Origin: Rhabditoides inermis
Taxonomy: Eukaryota > Nematoda > Chromadorea > Rhabditida > Rhabditidae
Assembly: GCA_963966185.1 (NCBI GenBank)
Contig: CAWZYM010000141.1
Location: forward strand, 326,001 to 390,000
Length of the DNA stretch: 64,000 bases
Direction: 5' to 3'
This document shows positions 60,701-64,000 of this stretch, piece by piece. The notes beneath the pieces are model-generated. The model was not told the origin of the DNA and made no database searches. It saw nothing but the letters and a program-made list of their open reading frames with translations. How positions within the stretch are numbered: the first letter of the stretch is position 1; every line of letters begins with the position of its first letter. The position numbers and the translations under genes were made by a program.

Positions 60701-63498
60701 TATAATGAGAGTGTAAGACAGACAGACTGACAGACATCATACACACCACGCTTTATCCCTTCTTCCTCTACTCGAACAACAGTGACATGGCCACTCCTCC
60801 TCTCCCCTCCTCTCCCTATACTCTAATGAGAGTGTAAGACAGACAGACAGACAGACAGACAGACATCATACATACCACGCTTTATCCCTTCTTCCTCTAC
60901 TCGAACAACAGTGACATGGCCACTCCTCCTCTCCCTATAGTATAATGAGAGTGTAAGACAGACAGGCAGACAGACAGACAGACATCATACACACCACGCT
61001 TTATCCCTTCTTCCTCTACTCGAACAACAGTGACATGGCCACTCCGCCTCTCCCCTCCTCTCCCTTTACTATAATGAGAGTGTAAGACAGACAGACTGAC
61101 AGACATCATACATACCACGCTTTATCCCTTCTTCCTCTACTCGAACAACAGTGACACGACCACTCCTCCTCTCCCTATAGTATAATGAGAGTGTAAGACA
61201 GACAGGCAGACAGACAGACAAACATCATACACACCACGCTTTATCCCTTCTTCCTCTACTCGAACAACAGTGACATGGCCACTCCTCCTCTCCCTATAGT
61301 ATAATGAGAGTGTAAGACAGACAGGCAGACAGACAGACAGACATCATACACACCACGCTTTATCCCTTCTTCCTCTACTCGAACAACAGTGACATGGCCA
61401 CTCCGCCTCTCCCCTCCTCTCCCTTTACTATAATGAGAGTGTAAGACAGACAGACTGACAGACATCATACACACCACGCTTTATCCCTTCTTCCTCTACT
61501 CGAACAACAGTGACATGACCACTCCTCCTCTCCCTATAGTATAATGAGAGTGTAAGACAGACAGGCAGACAGACAGACAGACATCATACACACCACGCTT
61601 TATCCCTTCTTCCTCTACTCGAACAACAGTGACATGGCCACTCCTCCTCTCCCTATAGTATAATGAGAGTGTAAGACAGACAGGCAGACAGACAGACAGA
61701 CATCATACACACCACGCTTTATCCCTTCTTCCTCTACTCGAACAACAGTGACATGGCCACTCCGCCTCTCCCCTCCTCTCCCTTTATTATAATGAGAGTG
61801 TAAGACAGACATACTGACAGACATCATACACACCACGCTTTATCCCTTCTTCCTCTACTCGAACAACAGTGACAGACCACTCCTCCTCTCCCCTCCTCTC
61901 CCTTTACTATAATGAGAGTGTAAGACAGACAGACAGACAGACATCATACACACCACGCTTTATCCCTTCTTCCTCTACTCGAACAACAGTGACATGACCA
62001 CTCCTCCTCTCCCCTCCTCTCCCTATAGTATAATGAGAGTGTAAGACAGACAGACAGGCAGACAGACAGACATCATACACACCACGCTTTATCCCTTCTT
62101 CCTCTATTCGAACAACAGTGACATGGCCACTCCGCCTCTCCCCTCCTCTCCCTTTACTATAATGAGAGTGTAAGACAGACAGACTGACAGACATCATACA
62201 CACCACGCTTTATCCCTTCTTTCTCTACTCGAACAACAGTGACATGGCCACTCCTCCTCTCCCCTCCTCTCCCTATACTCTAATGAGAGTGTAAGACAGA
62301 CAGGCAGACAGACAGACAGACATCATACATACCACGCTTTATCCCTTCTTCCTCTACTCGAACAACAGTGACATGGCCACTCCTCCTCTCCCTATAGTAT
62401 AATGAGAGTGTAAGACAGACAGGCAGACAGACAGACAGACATCATACACACCACGCTTTATCCCTTCTTCCTCTACTCGAACAACAGTGACATGGCCACT
62501 CCGCCTCTCCCCTCCTCTCCCTTTACTATAATGAAAGTGTAAGACAGACAGACTGACAGACATCATACTCACCACGCTTTATCCCTTCTTCCTCTACTCG
62601 AACAACAGTGACACGACCACTCCTCCTCTCCCTATAGTATAATGAGAGTGTAAGACAGACAGACAGACAGACAGACAGACATCATACACACCACGCTTTA
62701 TCCCTTCTTCCTCTACTCGAACAACAGTGACATGGCCACTCCTCCTCTCCCTATAGTATAATGAGAGTGTAAGACAGACAGGCAGACAGACAGACAGACA
62801 TCATACACACCACGCTTTATCCCTTCTTCCTCTACTCGAACAACAGTGACATGGCCACTCCGCCTCTCCCCTCCTCTCCCTTTACTATAATGAGAGTGTA
62901 AGACAGACAGACTGACAGACATCATACACACCACGCTTTATCCCTTCTTCCTCTACTCGAACAACAGTGACATGACCACTCCGCCTCTCCCCTCCTCTCC
63001 CTTTACTATAATGAGAGTGTAAGACAGACAGACTGACAGACATCATACACACCACGCTTTATCCCTTCTTCCTCTACTCGAACAACAGTGACATGACCAC
63101 TCCGCCTCTCCCCTCCTCTCCCTTTACTATAATGAGAGTGTAAGACAGACAGACAGACAGACATCATACACACCACGCTTTATCCCTTCTTCCTCTACTC
63201 GAACAACAGTGACATGGCCACTCCGCCTCTCCCCTCCTCTCCCTTTACTATAATGAGAGTGTAAGACAGACAGACTGACAGACATCATACACACCACGCT
63301 TTATCCCTTCTTCCTCTACTCGAACAACAGTGACATGACCACTCCGCCTCTCCCCTCCTCTCCCTTTACTATAATGAGAGTGTAAGACAGACAGACTGAC
63401 AGACATCATACACACCACGCTTTATCCCTTCTTCCTCTACTCGAACAACAGTGACATGACCACTCCTCCTCTCCCCTCCTCTCCCTATACTATGATGA
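24789..63498 (+). repeat. ~120 bp satellite array, main block (~38.7 kb)
   Basis: About 320 head-to-tail monomers of 119-125 bp. Main variants: long monomers with two CCTCCTCTCC copies; short ones lacking 10 bp there (CTCCTCCTCTCCCTATAG); B-type with CCGCCTC, CTTTACTATAATG and GACAGACTGACAG; forms with CACGACC, CAGACC or CAGGACC in place of CATGACC. GACA runs vary in length. Over long parts a trimer of short-B-short monomers repeats at 359 bp (for example 27464, 27823, 28182). Larger duplications have offsets of 8,301, 10,509, 8,438 and 7,076 bp. The minus-strand frames of 73-161 residues arise because long monomers approach multiples of 3; they are not genes. Confidence 0.97.
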
Positions 63499-63530
63499 GG
63501 GCCGTCGGCGTCCTCCGCTCTCCACTGCCC

Positions 63531-63573
<43 letters not shown>

Positions 63574-63678
63574 ATCATTCTCTGATCACTACTGTAACCC
63601 TGATTGTACGCCGCCTTGTCGCCACCCTCGACTCGGTCACTCCTTGGGGCCGTCGGCGTCCTCCGCTCTCCACTGCCC

Positions 63679-63721
<43 letters not shown>

Positions 63722-63830
63722 CCTTATCATTCTCTGATCACTACTGTAACCCTGATTGTACGCCGCCTTGTCGCCACCCTCGACTCGGTCACTCCTTGGG
63801 GCCGTCGGCGTCCTCCGCTCTCCACTGCCC

Positions 63831-63879
<49 letters not shown>

Positions 63880-64000
63880 CCTCATCATTCTCTGATCACT
63901 ACTGTAACCCTGATTGTACGCCGCCTTGTCGCCACCCTCGACTCGGTCACTCCTTGGGACCGTCGGCGTCCTCCGCTCTCCACTGCCCCCTTCTCTCTCT
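63499..64000 (+). repeat. ~150 bp tandem repeat with internal CT tract
   Basis: Three full units start at 63499, 63648 and 63800, and a partial one at 63958. Each is GGCCGTCGGCGTCCTCCGC..., a (CT)n tract, TTATCATTCTCTGATCACTA..., then ...GACTCGGTCACTCCTTGG. Unit lengths are about 149, 152 and 158 bp; the difference is in the CT tract. The last unit has GGACCG for GGCCG. It continues past the window. It abuts the satellite within ATGATGAG. Confidence 0.93.

Noticed and set aside
24789..63498. CRISPR-like array
   Set aside because: Regular repeats, but with no unique spacers: monomers are contiguous variants of one unit, in a eukaryotic context without cas genes.
25474..63578. Many minus-strand ORFs of 69-161 residues beginning M-V-C-M-M-S-V
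   Set aside because: They are translations of the ~120 bp satellite. They stop wherever a 119 or 121 bp monomer shifts the frame, and substitutions show no coding pattern.

Overview
The window is eukaryotic DNA, most likely from an invertebrate animal. It opens with the 3' part of an intron-containing gene (short GT-AG introns, a BACK-like domain). After that it is almost entirely mobile elements and satellite DNA. I see no bacterial-style operons, tRNA or rRNA genes. The Penelope-like element (PLE) present has an N-terminal GIY-YIG nuclease, the Naiad-type layout, which from memory is common in invertebrate genomes.

Layout. 1-470: 3' end of a non-LTR retrotransposon. 480-2190: last exons of a BACK-like gene, with a 353 bp (ATGT)n tract in an intron. 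2191-3675: non-coding DNA with a palindromic CRE site and a ~570 bp foldback inverted repeat. 3676-3903: two copies of a ~120 bp satellite monomer. 4000-7710: a deleted minus-strand Ty3/Gypsy-type element (Gypsy-2) with identical 276 bp LTRs, a 4 bp target duplication and a GC-rich 18-mer minisatellite in frame with its RT remnant. 8012-9729: about 14 satellite monomers. 9731-24788: a second minus-strand Ty3/Gypsy element (Gypsy-1) inserted inside a satellite monomer. Its pol is open, but capsid, nucleocapsid and protease are not visible. 17957-24152: a PLE insertion splitting the 5' LTR of Gypsy-1, made of a 5'-truncated copy followed head to tail by a complete 4,296 bp unit. 24789-63498: about 38.7 kb of the same ~120 bp satellite, with a 359 bp trimer and kilobase-scale internal duplications. 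63499-64000: a different ~150 bp tandem repeat carrying a CT tract.

Insertion order. The satellite came first, Gypsy-1 landed in it, and the PLE landed in the Gypsy-1 LTR. The intact LTR at 9731-10568 is the empty-site reference and gives exact PLE boundaries with a 4 bp ATAC overlap. LTR pairs look identical by eye, so the insertions are recent.

The most interesting signal is in the 3' untranslated part of both PLE copies. All conserved parts of a hammerhead ribozyme are present (CTGATGA, GAAA, a GTC cleavage triplet and three complementary helices), but the strands come in an order that is not a circular permutation of the known types. The core would have to form by a kissing-loop or pseudoknot, between two RNAs, or across tandem copies. 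From memory, N-terminal-nuclease PLEs are described as lacking canonical hammerheads, so this may be a rearranged form that standard searches miss.
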